From Burkholderiales bacterium RIFCSPHIGHO2_12_FULL_63_20 (GTDB lineage: Bacteria; Pseudomonadota; Gammaproteobacteria; Burkholderiales; Burkholderiaceae_C), in contig MESA01000001.1 in NCBI GenBank assembly GCA_001770775.1, positions 22,641-86,640 on the forward strand: a stretch of DNA of 64,000 nt, read 5' to 3'. Shown here in pieces: positions 37,805-46,098 of the stretch. Positions within the stretch are counted from its first letter, which is position 1; each line of letters begins with the position of its first letter. The notes below the pieces were generated by a model that saw nothing but the letters and a program-made list of their open reading frames with translations, made no database searches and was not told the DNA's origin. Both the position numbers and the translations under genes were made by a program.

Positions 37805-38490
37805 GCCCGACGCCCGCCTGGGGCGCCGTGATCCTGACGGCCGGCGAAGGCCGGCGGATGGGCGGCCGAGCCAAGGGTGCCTTGTGCCTGGATGGCGTGC
37901 CGGTCCTGCGCCGTCAGGTGCGGGCCTTGCAGGCCTGCGGGGTGGGCCGCGTCGTCGTCGTGCTGGGCCGCCATGCCGCTGCGCTGGCCCCGTTGGTGGC
38001 CGACCTGGGGGTGCAAACCGTGGCGTTGCCCACCACCACGTCGGACCTGATCGCTTCCCAGCGCGCCGGGCTGGCGCAGCTGCCACCCAGCGTGGACACG
38101 GCCATGCTCTTGCTGGCCGACCAGGTCTTGCTGAACGAGGCGGACCTGCGCGAGGTTCAGACCGCCTGGGCGGGCCGGGATCCCGCGGTGCACAGCCTCT
38201 ACCCCGTGGTGGCAGGTCAGCGCGGCCACCCCGTGCTGCTGTCGCGCAGCGCCGTGGCCGCCGTGTGCGCGCAAGCTGAAGGGCAGGGCGTACGCCACTG
38301 GCAGCAGCAGGCCGGGCCGATGGCCGTGCAGGCCTGGGCCTCGGGCAACACCCATTTCGTCACCGACGTGGACACGCCGGACGACGTGCGTCGGCTGGAT
38401 GCGGAACTGGGCGGCGGGCGGCTGTGCTGGCCCGAAGACGGCGAAGCGATGCCCGCTCAGAGCGGCTCGTCGCTGTCGGGCATGGGGTAA
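37801..38490 (+). CDS. Molybdenum cofactor cytidylyltransferase-like protein (MocA)
   Basis: A 229-residue nucleotidyltransferase. The nucleotide-binding loop is AVILTAGEGRRMGGRAKG, followed by VVVLGRHA and LLLADQVLL (metal site), then RGHPVLLSR and VTDVDTPDDVRRL. MocA joins CMP to molybdopterin, making the cofactor used by xanthine-dehydrogenase-family enzymes. It overlaps the large-subunit gene by 4 bases and completes the operon. Its 3' end overlaps the convergent small membrane-protein gene by 34 bases. Confidence 0.85.
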   Translation: MSPTPAWGAVILTAGEGRRMGGRAKGALCLDGVPVLRRQVRALQACGVGRVVVVLGRHAAALAPLVADLGVQTVALPTTTSDLIASQRAGLAQLPPSVDTAMLLLADQVLLNEADLREVQTAWAGRDPAVHSLYPVVAGQRGHPVLLSRSAVAAVCAQAEGQGVRHWQQQAGPMAVQAWASGNTHFVTDVDTPDDVRRLDAELGGGRLCWPEDGEAMPAQSGSSLSGMG

Positions 38491-38786
38491 GAGTCGGCCT
38501 TGTAGTTCGGCCCCTTCATCAGCATGACGATGGCGCAGCCAATGGCCACCGTCAGCACCAGCGTCCAGTGCAGGATCACCAAGCCGATCATCACGAACTC
38601 GAACCGCATGATGGCCGGATCGCGGGCACCATCGGGCTGCTCAGGCGAGAAAAACCAGGTGGCGCCGGCCAGCAGCAAAGGCACCACGGTGCCCACCAGA
38701 AAGATCAGCGGGAGCTTCTTCCAGATACGCCATTCCAGGCCCGCAGGCGAGCGAATGGAGTTCGGGTCTTTTTTCAGCCAAGACAT
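38457..38786 (-). CDS. Small two-helix membrane protein, unknown
   Basis: A 109-residue protein. ATG 38786 (MSWLKKDPNS) is preferred over a TTG at 38804. Two membrane helices are visible (LPLIFLVGTVVPLLLAGATW and FVMIGLVILHWTLVLTVAIG), then a short polar tail. It recurs in Burkholderiales as an uncharacterised membrane protein, to my knowledge. It is divergent from the phytase-like gene and shares the possible Pho box region. Confidence 0.6.
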   Translation of the reverse strand: MSWLKKDPNSIRSPAGLEWRIWKKLPLIFLVGTVVPLLLAGATWFFSPEQPDGARDPAIMRFEFVMIGLVILHWTLVLTVAIGCAIVMLMKGPNYKADSYPMPDSDEPL

Positions 38787-38839
38787 CGTCAGATTGGGCC
38801 ACAAGGCGCCAGGCCCGTCTTCATTTGTTCAAAAAACAG

Positions 38840-38868
38840 TCACGACATTTTCACGACACGTTTGTAAC
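38840..38868. promoter_or_regulatory. Three direct repeats with an 11-base period, possible Pho box
   Basis: TCACGAC (38840-38846), TCACGAC (38851-38857) and TTGTAAC (38862-38868) are 7-base units separated by 4 bases. This is the geometry of PhoB boxes. The exact bases differ from the E. coli consensus. The downstream gene encodes a phytase-like lipoprotein, which fits control by phosphate starvation. Confidence 0.4.
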
Positions 38869-38902
38869 TTCGCCCGATCCGCTCAACTTTGTGATCGCCG
38901 TC

Positions 38903-41239
38903 GTGAAAAAAACCGCTTCCGCCCTTGCCGCCAGCCTCGCGCTGTCTACCCTTTTGGTCGCCTGTGGGGGCGGCAGTGATGACACGCCATCCGTCCCCCG
39001 CCTGGCCGCCTCCGTCAGCGACAACACCCAGTTCTTCAACCGCGTGGCCACCTTTGCCGTGTGCGAACAAATCGGCTCCTCCTGCGAAGCCCGTGTGGCC
39101 ACCGCCGCCGAAATCGTCGCGGCCAGCACGGATGGCATGACGCTGATCTACACCAACAGCCCGAAGGACGAAGTGGGCTTTGTCGACATCACCGACCCGT
39201 CCGCGCCCGTGGCGCTGGGCGCCCTGGCCATGGGTGGCGAGCCCACCTCCATCACGGTGCAAGGCAACCACGCCCTGATCGCGGTCAACACCTCGCCCAG
39301 CTTCACCGCGCCAGACGGCAAGCTGGTGGTCGTGGACATCGCCACCCGCGCGGTCGTGCACGAGATCGCGCTGGGCGGCCAGCCCGACTCCATCGCCATC
39401 AGCAAGGATGGCAAGTACGTGGCCATCGCGATCGAAAACGAGCGCGATGAGGCCGCCGGCGACGGCCGCCCCGCCCAGTTGCCCGGCGGCAAGCTGACGA
39501 TCATCGATTCGGTCGGCGCCCCCAGCACCTGGAAGACCCGTGACGTGGCCCTCACCAATCTGGCCATGCTGTACCCGACCGACCCCGAGCCCGAGTACGT
39601 CTCCATCAACGACAACAACGTCGCGGTGGTGACCCTGCAAGAGAACAACCACATCGTGCAGGTGGACCTGGCCACCGGCAAGGTCACCCGCGATTTCACG
39701 GCAGGCAAGGTCTCGCTGACACAGATCGACCTGACCGACGCCCCACGCCCCAATCAGGTCAACCTGACCGAAAGCCAGCCTGATCGCCTGCGCGAGCCCG
39801 ACGGCGTCACCTGGGTGTCCACCAGCCAGTTCGTCACCGCCAACGAAGGCGACCTGGACGGTGGCAGCCGTGGCTTCACGCTGTTCAACACCGACGGCAG
39901 CGTGGCCCACGACGCAGGCAACACGATGGAGCACCTGATGGCGCGCATCGGGCACACCAACGACAAGCGCTCTGACGCCAAGGGCAACGAGCCCGAGAAC
40001 GTCGCCGCGGGCCGCTTTGGCAGCACCGACTACCTGTTCGTGGCCTCCGAGCGCTCCAGCGTCCTCGCTGTGTACGACCTGAGCAAGGCCAACGCACCGG
40101 CTTTCAAGCAGGTGCTGCCCTCGGCCCAGGCCCCCGAAGGCGTGCTGACCATCCCGTCGCGCAACCTGGTGATCACGGCCAGCGAAGAGACCAACCCGGT
40201 CGTGGGTGGCCCTGCCGTGTTCGCCGCCCTCAACATCTACCAGTACCAAAAGGCGGCGCCCAAGTACCCGACCATCGAATCGGTCAACCGGACCGATGGC
40301 ACGCCAATCCCCTGGTCGGCCCTGTCCGGTCTGGCCGCGGCCCCCACGGGCTCGCTCGTCTACGCAATCGACGACTCCTTCTTCAAGGGCAACCGCATCT
40401 TCGAGATCGACACCAGCACCAAGCCCGCCAAGCTGCAGCGCGAAATCCGCATCACCGATCCGAACGGCCTGATCGCCAAACTGGCCGACGTGCTGCCTGA
40501 CACCGCCAGCGGCACCACCTTTGACGACGCCGATCTGCCTGCCCTGGTCAACGCTGACAAGAGCGTCAACATCGACCCCGAGGGCATCGCCGTTGCATCG
40601 GGCGGCGGATTCTGGGTGGCATCGGAAGGGGCAGGCGGTGTCGCAGCGAACAACGTCAAGAGCGCCAACCTGATCTTCAAGGTCTCGGCCACCGGCGTCA
40701 TCGAAGACATCGTCCAACTGCCGGTCGACGTGAACGCCAAACAGACCAGCAATGGCTATGAGGGCATCGCCGAATCCGATGGCAAGCTGGTGGTCGCCTT
40801 CCAGCGCACCTGGACGGGTGACACCCATCCCCGTATCGGCGTGTACGACCTCGTCGCCAAGACCTGGTCCTTCCTGTTCTATCCGCTGGACCTGGTGACC
40901 TCGGCCAATGGTGGCTGGGTCGGCCTGTCCGACATCACCGCGCTGGGCAACAACCGCTTCGCGGTGATCGAGCGTGACAACCAGTCAGGCCCCGACGCCA
41001 CTGTCAAGAAGATCTACCGCATTGACCTGACCGGCAAGGCCGACGGCAGCGTCCTGACCAAGACCCTGGTGCGCGACGTCCTGCCTGACCTGCGCGCCAC
41101 CAAGGGCCACGTGCTGGAGAAGATCGAAGGCCTGACCCGACTGGCCAACGGCGACGTCTACCTGGTCAACGACAACGACGGCGTGGACCTGGGCAGCGGT
41201 GAAACCCAGCTGATCAACCTGGGCAAGATCCTGAACTGA
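38903..41239 (+). CDS. Phytase-like esterase lipoprotein (beta-propeller)
   Basis: A 778-residue outer-membrane or periplasmic lipoprotein. GTG 38903 is chosen because it puts the signal peptide directly in place, with lipobox LLVACGGG and the lipid cysteine at residue 21; an ATG at 38825 would add 26 unlikely residues. The first half is a beta-propeller with repeated units (GEPTSITVQGNHALIAVN, GQPDSIAISKDGKYVAIAIE) and DGVTWVSTSQFVTANEGD. The second half (from ~430) matches the esterase-like activity of phytase family: LSGLAAAPTGSLVYAIDDSF, IDPEGIAVASGGGFWVASEG, NGYEGIAESDG and KIEGLTRLANGDVYLVND. It probably hydrolyses phosphoesters outside the cell. Confidence 0.8.
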   Translation: MKKTASALAASLALSTLLVACGGGSDDTPSVPRLAASVSDNTQFFNRVATFAVCEQIGSSCEARVATAAEIVAASTDGMTLIYTNSPKDEVGFVDITDPSAPVALGALAMGGEPTSITVQGNHALIAVNTSPSFTAPDGKLVVVDIATRAVVHEIALGGQPDSIAISKDGKYVAIAIENERDEAAGDGRPAQLPGGKLTIIDSVGAPSTWKTRDVALTNLAMLYPTDPEPEYVSINDNNVAVVTLQENNHIVQVDLATGKVTRDFTAGKVSLTQIDLTDAPRPNQVNLTESQPDRLREPDGVTWVSTSQFVTANEGDLDGGSRGFTLFNTDGSVAHDAGNTMEHLMARIGHTNDKRSDAKGNEPENVAAGRFGSTDYLFVASERSSVLAVYDLSKANAPAFKQVLPSAQAPEGVLTIPSRNLVITASEETNPVVGGPAVFAALNIYQYQKAAPKYPTIESVNRTDGTPIPWSALSGLAAAPTGSLVYAIDDSFFKGNRIFEIDTSTKPAKLQREIRITDPNGLIAKLADVLPDTASGTTFDDADLPALVNADKSVNIDPEGIAVASGGGFWVASEGAGGVAANNVKSANLIFKVSATGVIEDIVQLPVDVNAKQTSNGYEGIAESDGKLVVAFQRTWTGDTHPRIGVYDLVAKTWSFLFYPLDLVTSANGGWVGLSDITALGNNRFAVIERDNQSGPDATVKKIYRIDLTGKADGSVLTKTLVRDVLPDLRATKGHVLEKIEGLTRLANGDVYLVNDNDGVDLGSGETQLINLGKILN

Positions 41240-41262
41240 TCTCCCGCACCGATCCCCCCCAC

Positions 41263-41288
41263 AGCGCCCGGCCCGTCCGGGCGCTTTT
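41263..41288 (+). terminator. Rho-independent terminator of the phytase-like gene
   Basis: AGCGCCCGG, loop CCCGT, CCGGGCGCT and TTTT, 23 bases after the stop. The stem is perfect over nine pairs. Confidence 0.9.
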
Positions 41289-41426
41289 CATTGGCGAGCC
41301 GGAAACCAAACACCACCAACGAGAATACTTCGGTGCAGCATTCATATTATTCAAATAAATTCTGATTTTCTCGATGTATTGAAATCCGTATTCTGAGGAC
41401 TCTGCGTTTCACCCAAGGAGTCTTCC

Positions 41427-41894
41427 ATGCGCAACTACCGTCGTAACAGCCCCGAGTCTGCGGCCCGCATCGTGAGCATGGTGCTGCTGGCTGACTGCCA
41501 CGTCAGCCGCGACGAAATGCATGCCCTGCAGCGCCACGACATCCCGCACCGCCTTGACCTGAGCCACGCGCACTTCATGTCGGTCATGCACCAGTTGTGC
41601 GACGACCTGCGCACCTACGCCGAGTCCCCATGGCAAGGCGCGCAGGCCCTGCCCACCTCAGGTTGGCACGCCATGCTCGACGAGATCGACGACACCGGCC
41701 TGCGCCTGATCCTGCTCGACTTGTCCGCCACCCTGGTCGAATCCGATCACCACCTCGCGCCCGACGAGCAGACCCTGGTCCACAGCATGGCCGACCACTG
41801 GCACCTGCCACGTCCGGTCTGGCGCCGCCTGATGCGCCCTGAGCAGCACCGCACACGACACGCTGTACCTCTGGTGGCTGGGGTGAGCGGGTGA
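41427..41894 (+). CDS. TerB-like helical protein
   Basis: A 155-residue protein with AAGGAG six bases before its ATG. AARIVSMVLLADCHVSRDEM near the start and ATLVESDHHLAPDEQTLVHS later give the paired acidic helices of TerB-like (tellurite resistance/DUF533) domains. Their role is unclear, perhaps metal or stress sensing at the membrane. The upstream 130 bases are strongly AT-rich and contain an AGAATAC/GTATTCT inverted repeat that could be a promoter operator. It stands alone. Confidence 0.6.
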   Translation: MRNYRRNSPESAARIVSMVLLADCHVSRDEMHALQRHDIPHRLDLSHAHFMSVMHQLCDDLRTYAESPWQGAQALPTSGWHAMLDEIDDTGLRLILLDLSATLVESDHHLAPDEQTLVHSMADHWHLPRPVWRRLMRPEQHRTRHAVPLVAGVSG

Positions 41895-42018
41895 TCCGGT
41901 CATCGATCGCCCCGAGCGCACGTCGGCTAGCACATCGTCCTTTGTCCCGGCTCGCGCGTGGCCAATGAGGCTGTGTTAAACCTGAGGCACACGCACATCA
42001 CACCCTGGAGACACGACC

Positions 42019-43437
42019 TTGAGCACCCCTGTCACCGCCACCAGCCTGGCCGCCACCGTTGCCGCCATGAAGCGCGCCCACCTTCAAGACGGCCCCGCCA
42101 GCGCCGAGCTTCGCCAGGACCGCCTCAGCCGCGCCATGACGCTGCTGAGCACCCACCACCGTGAGCTGGTCGCCGCCGTCAACGCCGACTTCGGCCGCCG
42201 CGCCGCCTACCAGACGCTGGCCGCCGACATCATGTCCTCCCTGGGCGCGCTGCGCCACGCCCGCGAGCACCTCGTGCAGTGGATGCAGCCCGAAGAGCAG
42301 CACGCCCCGGCGCCCGGCATGCAGGCCCGCATCCAGTACCAGCCCCTGGGTGTGGTGGGCATCATCAGCCCCTGGAACTTCCCCATCAACCTGGCCTTCA
42401 GCCCGCTGGCTGGGGTGCTGGCCGCCGGCAACCGCGCGCTCATCAAGCCCTCCGAGCTCACCCCGCGCACCGCCGAGCTGCTGGGCGAACTCATCGCCCG
42501 CTACTTCGACCCGATGGAAATCGGCACCGTGCTGGGCGATGCCAGCGTGGGCGCCGCCTTCAGCGGCCAGGCCTTTGACCACCTCATCTTCACCGGCGGC
42601 ACCAACGTGGGGCGCCAGGTCATGCGCGCCGCCGCCGAAAACCTCGTCCCGGTCACGCTGGAGCTGGGCGGCAAGTCCCCTGTGCTGGTCGACACCGATG
42701 CCGACCTGCAGACCGCCGCCGAGCGCGTGCTCACCGTCAAGACCTTCAATGCCGGCCAGATCTGCATCGCGCCCGACTACGTGCTGCTGCCCGCCAGCGC
42801 GCAAGACGCGTTCGTGACCCACGCTCGCGCCTTCGTGTCGCGCGTGTTCCCCACGCTGCACACCAACCCCGACTACACCGCCATCATCAGCGAGCGTCAC
42901 TTCCAGCGTCTGCAAGCCCTGCTGGACGACGCCCGCGCCCAAGGCGCCACCGTGGTCGAGCTGCAGCCCGCCGGCGAGCCCTTGGCCGATGCCACCACCC
43001 GCAAAATGGCCCCGACCCTGGTGCTGGGCGCCACCGACGCCATGCGCGTGATGCAGGAAGAGATCTTCGGCCCCATCCTGCCGATCAAGACCTACGCCCA
43101 GCCCGACGACGCCCTGGCTTACATCAACGACCACCCGCGCCCGCTGGCCGCCTACTACTTCGGCCCCGACGCCGCGCGCCAGCAGCGCTTCGCCGACCTC
43201 ACCACCTCTGGCGCCCTGGTGGTCAACGACGTCATGACCCACGCCTCCATCGAAAGCGTGCCCTTTGGCGGCGTCGGCCCCTCCGGCACCGGCGCGTACC
43301 ATGGCCTCCACGGCTTCCGGCGCTTCAGCCACGCCAAGGCGGTGGTGGTGCAAAGCCCGGGCGGCGAGTACAACCTGCGCCTGCGCGCCCCCTATGCCGG
43401 TGCCCAGGCCCACATCGAAAAAATGCTGGGTGGGTGA
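42019..43437 (+). CDS. calB: Coniferyl aldehyde dehydrogenase
   Basis: A 472-residue NAD(P)-dependent enzyme. Translation starts at TTG 42019, with GGAG eight bases upstream. Family features are SPWNFPINLAFSPLAGVLAAG, FTGGTNVGRQVM, catalytic Glu in LELGGKSPVLV and catalytic Cys in FNAGQICIAPDY. PDYVL after the cysteine and the absence of the C-terminal extension place it with coniferyl aldehyde dehydrogenases rather than betaine or succinate-semialdehyde types. It would oxidise aromatic or medium-chain aldehydes to acids. No other lignin-degradation gene lies close. Confidence 0.85.
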   Translation: MSTPVTATSLAATVAAMKRAHLQDGPASAELRQDRLSRAMTLLSTHHRELVAAVNADFGRRAAYQTLAADIMSSLGALRHAREHLVQWMQPEEQHAPAPGMQARIQYQPLGVVGIISPWNFPINLAFSPLAGVLAAGNRALIKPSELTPRTAELLGELIARYFDPMEIGTVLGDASVGAAFSGQAFDHLIFTGGTNVGRQVMRAAAENLVPVTLELGGKSPVLVDTDADLQTAAERVLTVKTFNAGQICIAPDYVLLPASAQDAFVTHARAFVSRVFPTLHTNPDYTAIISERHFQRLQALLDDARAQGATVVELQPAGEPLADATTRKMAPTLVLGATDAMRVMQEEIFGPILPIKTYAQPDDALAYINDHPRPLAAYYFGPDAARQQRFADLTTSGALVVNDVMTHASIESVPFGGVGPSGTGAYHGLHGFRRFSHAKAVVVQSPGGEYNLRLRAPYAGAQAHIEKMLGG

Positions 43438-43540
43438 GATAACTCACACCCTTGTCACACGCATCCGCCCAAACTGGCCCAATTTCTGCATGATGTAAGC
43501 AGCAGCCTGAAACCTCAGGTGCTCTCAAGGAGGATGACGC

Positions 43541-44047
43541 ATGAACCACCATTTCGGCAACATCTCTTCAGACAGCGATCAGTGGGTCGCTCCGGCCCGG
43601 CTGTATGTGGGCCACTGGCGCCACCCCATGCACGCGCACGGCGAGCCGGTGCTCTGCCAGGTCGTGATCGACGCGGCCGAGCCCCGCCTGGTGGCCGCGC
43701 AAGTGGCCGAACACGGCGTGGCCCGCGAGGCCGACCGCCGCATGCTCCACACCCTCGACAAGGTGCTGCGTGCGCAGGACGTGTACGACCAACCCAGCGC
43801 CTGGGGCTTCACGCCCTGCACCGTGCTGCCCGCCTGGGTGCGCCCCACCTTCAGCGAAAGCCAGATTGAAGAGCTCGAACGCATCCAGGGCTACCTCATC
43901 GAGGCCCCGGAGCACAAGGTGGACACCGTGCTGGAAGTGCGCGACGCCTTCCTGCAAAACATCGGCGTGACCGACCGGCACATGTGCCGTGCGGTGCGTG
44001 AAGGCGGCCGCTACCTGCCCAAGAACGGGCGCTCGACGGTCAACTGA
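43541..44047 (+). CDS. Conserved-looking hypothetical protein
   Basis: A 168-residue soluble protein with a strong AAGGAGG site. It has no signal peptide or membrane helix. Noticeable features are a His-rich start (MNHHFGN), VGHWRHPMHAHGEPVLCQVV, and a helical C-terminal half (SESQIEELERIQGYLIEAPE). No domain is recognised. Codon use is like its neighbours, so it is likely real. Confidence 0.55.
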   Translation: MNHHFGNISSDSDQWVAPARLYVGHWRHPMHAHGEPVLCQVVIDAAEPRLVAAQVAEHGVAREADRRMLHTLDKVLRAQDVYDQPSAWGFTPCTVLPAWVRPTFSESQIEELERIQGYLIEAPEHKVDTVLEVRDAFLQNIGVTDRHMCRAVREGGRYLPKNGRSTVN

Positions 44048-44571
44048 GCGCGGGGGCCGACTTGTTCGGCCGCGCGGCTCAGCGGGCCAGCTTGATGTGG
44101 GCGAAGCGCGAAAGGGGCGGGCGGAGCTTTTGCGCCAACACCGCCACGCTCTGCCCAGTTGACAACGCAGTCGAGCTTGCAACGGCCCTCAGCAAAGCTT
44201 GCGGATTGAGTGGGCAAGGGCGCGTCTGTGCGGACTTGGTCAGGGCAACGTCCAAGCCGTTAATTCACGCTGCCTGTACAGCACGCGACGGCGGAGGTCT
44301 TCAAAGTATGACGCCGCTGCGGGCTCAGCCGGCTCCGAAGCAGCGCCCGCCAACAGCATGCCGCGCAGCTGCTGCCGACCGCCGTTTGTGCCGACCCAAT
44401 CACATCGCAGGCGGATTGGTTCGTTCTCGTCGGACGACAGGGGGTCAATCAAAGAGCTGCTCATGATCTATGCAGCGTAGATGGCCTGGCAAATTTTGGC
44501 AAGATCCGCTTGCGGCGAATCGCCCGCACAATCACCGCAAAAAATGCGGTGAATGCAATCGCCCCCCCCTC
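44048..44571 (+). other. 524-base gap without a recognisable gene
   Basis: The stretch has short open frames on both strands but none with a good ribosome site, family resemblance or a consistent codon bias. A small GGCCGA/TCGGCC hairpin lies at its start without a T-run. It separates the core-like region from the accessory region that follows and may hold decayed sequence. Confidence 0.5.
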
Positions 44572-46008
44572 ATGTCCACCCCTCACACCTCCGTCGCCCG
44601 CCAACTGAAGCAAACCCTGCACCTGTGGGTGCTCTCCGTGCGCGACATGCTGGCCTCGGCTGGCCCCGTGCTGCTGCTGGCCATCGGGCTGCTGGGCGCC
44701 GCCTACTGGTGGCTCGACCCCCAGCCCCCGCGCACCGTCACGCTCGCCACCGGCCCCGCGGGCAGTGCCTACGCCGACTTCGGGCAGCGCTACGCCCAGG
44801 CCCTCGCGCGTGACGGCATCCGCGTCCAACTGCTCGCCACCGACGGCCCCGTCGCCAACCTGCAGGCCCTGCGCGAAGGCCGTGCCGACGTGGCCTTCGT
44901 GCGCGGCGGCAGCGACGACATGAGCCGCGACGCCAGCGCCGGCATCATGTCACTGGGCGCGCTGTTCTACGAGCCGCTGTGGCTCTTCTACCGCCCCGAC
45001 GTGTTCCAGACGCCCACCAAGGGAGCCACCCCCGACACCCGCCTGACCCCGCTGACCTCGCTGACCCAACTGCGCGGCCTGCGCGTCAATATCGACCAGG
45101 CGGGCAGTGGCGCACCCGTTCTGATCCAGCGCCTGCTGGAGGCCAACGACCTCACCCTGGGTGACATCACCGCCAGCCACCTGCCCCCGCCCGATGCCGC
45201 CCACGCCCTGCTAACCGGCCAGCTCGACGTCATCGTGCTGGTGACCGCACCCGAATCCCCCGTGGTGCAAGGCCTGCTGCAGCAACCCGGCATTGCCCTG
45301 GCCGACCTGCCGCAAGCCGACGCCCTGGCCCGACGCTTCCCCTTCCTGCAAACCGTGTCGCTGCCACGCGGCATGGTCGATCTGGCCCGCGACCTGCCCC
45401 CCGACGACATCGGCCTGCTGGCCGCCACCACGGCCCTGCTCACCCACGAAGACACCCACCCCGCCTTGCGCCAACTCTTCGCCCAAGCCGCCCAGCAAAT
45501 CCACGGCGGGTCAGGGTGGTTCAACGGTGCGCGCGACTTCCCCAACACCCGCACCAGCGAGCTGCCCGTCAGCCCCGAAGGCGACCGCGCCATCAACGGC
45601 ACGCCCCCGTTCTGGCAGCGCTACCTGCCGTTCTGGGCCAGCAACCTGCTCGAACGCATGTGGCTGGTCATCGGCGGTTTGATCGTCTTGCTGCTGCCCC
45701 TGTCACGCGTGGTGCCCCCGCTCTACACCTACCGGGTGCGCCAACGCGTGTTCCGCTGGTACGCGCGCCTGCAGGCCGTGGAAGCCCGCATGAACGAGGA
45801 CGACGCCGATCCCAGCGAACTGCTCAAAGAGCTGGACGAACTCGACCGCGTGGCCAGCCAGATCACCGTGCCGCTGGCCCATGCCGATGAGCTGTATGCG
45901 CTGCGCAGCAACATTGAGAAGACGCGCAGGCGGTTGTTGGCGCGGCAGGGGCCCCGTCCACAACGGACGAACAGCGATGACGAACAACAAGCACCTGACA
46001 AGACGTGA
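44572..46008 (+). CDS. TAXI-family solute-binding protein with membrane anchors
   Basis: A 478-residue protein; ATG 44572 (MSTPHTSVARQ) is preferred to the earlier ATG at 44470. A helix at ~27-48 (GPVLLLAIGLLGAAYWW) is followed by a periplasmic TAXI/NMT1-type domain starting TVTLATGPAGSAYADFGQRY, with ADVAFVRGG, GLRVNIDQAGSGAPVLIQRL and LLTGQLDVIVLV. A second helix lies at ~363-383, then a cytoplasmic helical tail rich in Asp/Glu/Arg. Such anchored forms may sense rather than transport. The TGA stop shares bases with a relic of a parD gene, so the natural C-terminus may have been replaced. Confidence 0.78.
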   Translation: MSTPHTSVARQLKQTLHLWVLSVRDMLASAGPVLLLAIGLLGAAYWWLDPQPPRTVTLATGPAGSAYADFGQRYAQALARDGIRVQLLATDGPVANLQALREGRADVAFVRGGSDDMSRDASAGIMSLGALFYEPLWLFYRPDVFQTPTKGATPDTRLTPLTSLTQLRGLRVNIDQAGSGAPVLIQRLLEANDLTLGDITASHLPPPDAAHALLTGQLDVIVLVTAPESPVVQGLLQQPGIALADLPQADALARRFPFLQTVSLPRGMVDLARDLPPDDIGLLAATTALLTHEDTHPALRQLFAQAAQQIHGGSGWFNGARDFPNTRTSELPVSPEGDRAINGTPPFWQRYLPFWASNLLERMWLVIGGLIVLLLPLSRVVPPLYTYRVRQRVFRWYARLQAVEARMNEDDADPSELLKELDELDRVASQITVPLAHADELYALRSNIEKTRRRLLARQGPRPQRTNSDDEQQAPDKT

Positions 46009-46041
46009 GTTGCGCGCGATCGCATGCGGCGAACGTGCCTG
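46007..46041 (+). repeat. Relic of a parD 3' end; left copy of a 35-base direct repeat
   Basis: GAGTTGCGCGC...GAACGTGCCTG matches 33 of 35 bases of 48918-48952, the last codons of the parD gene (ELRAIARGERA). Here the same frame reads ELRAIACGERA within a short open frame from 45977. No similarity extends upstream or downstream. It sits exactly at the TAXI stop codon. Confidence 0.85.
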
Positions 46042-46098
46042 GGGTGAGCATCAAGATATCCTCAGGGCGGTGGACTCCAATCTTTCCTCAGGCCAGGC

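Noticed and set aside
44048-44571. Possible RNA gene or decayed gene in the gap before the TAXI gene
   Set aside because: No tRNA cloverleaf, strong structured RNA or recognisable protein relic could be made out.
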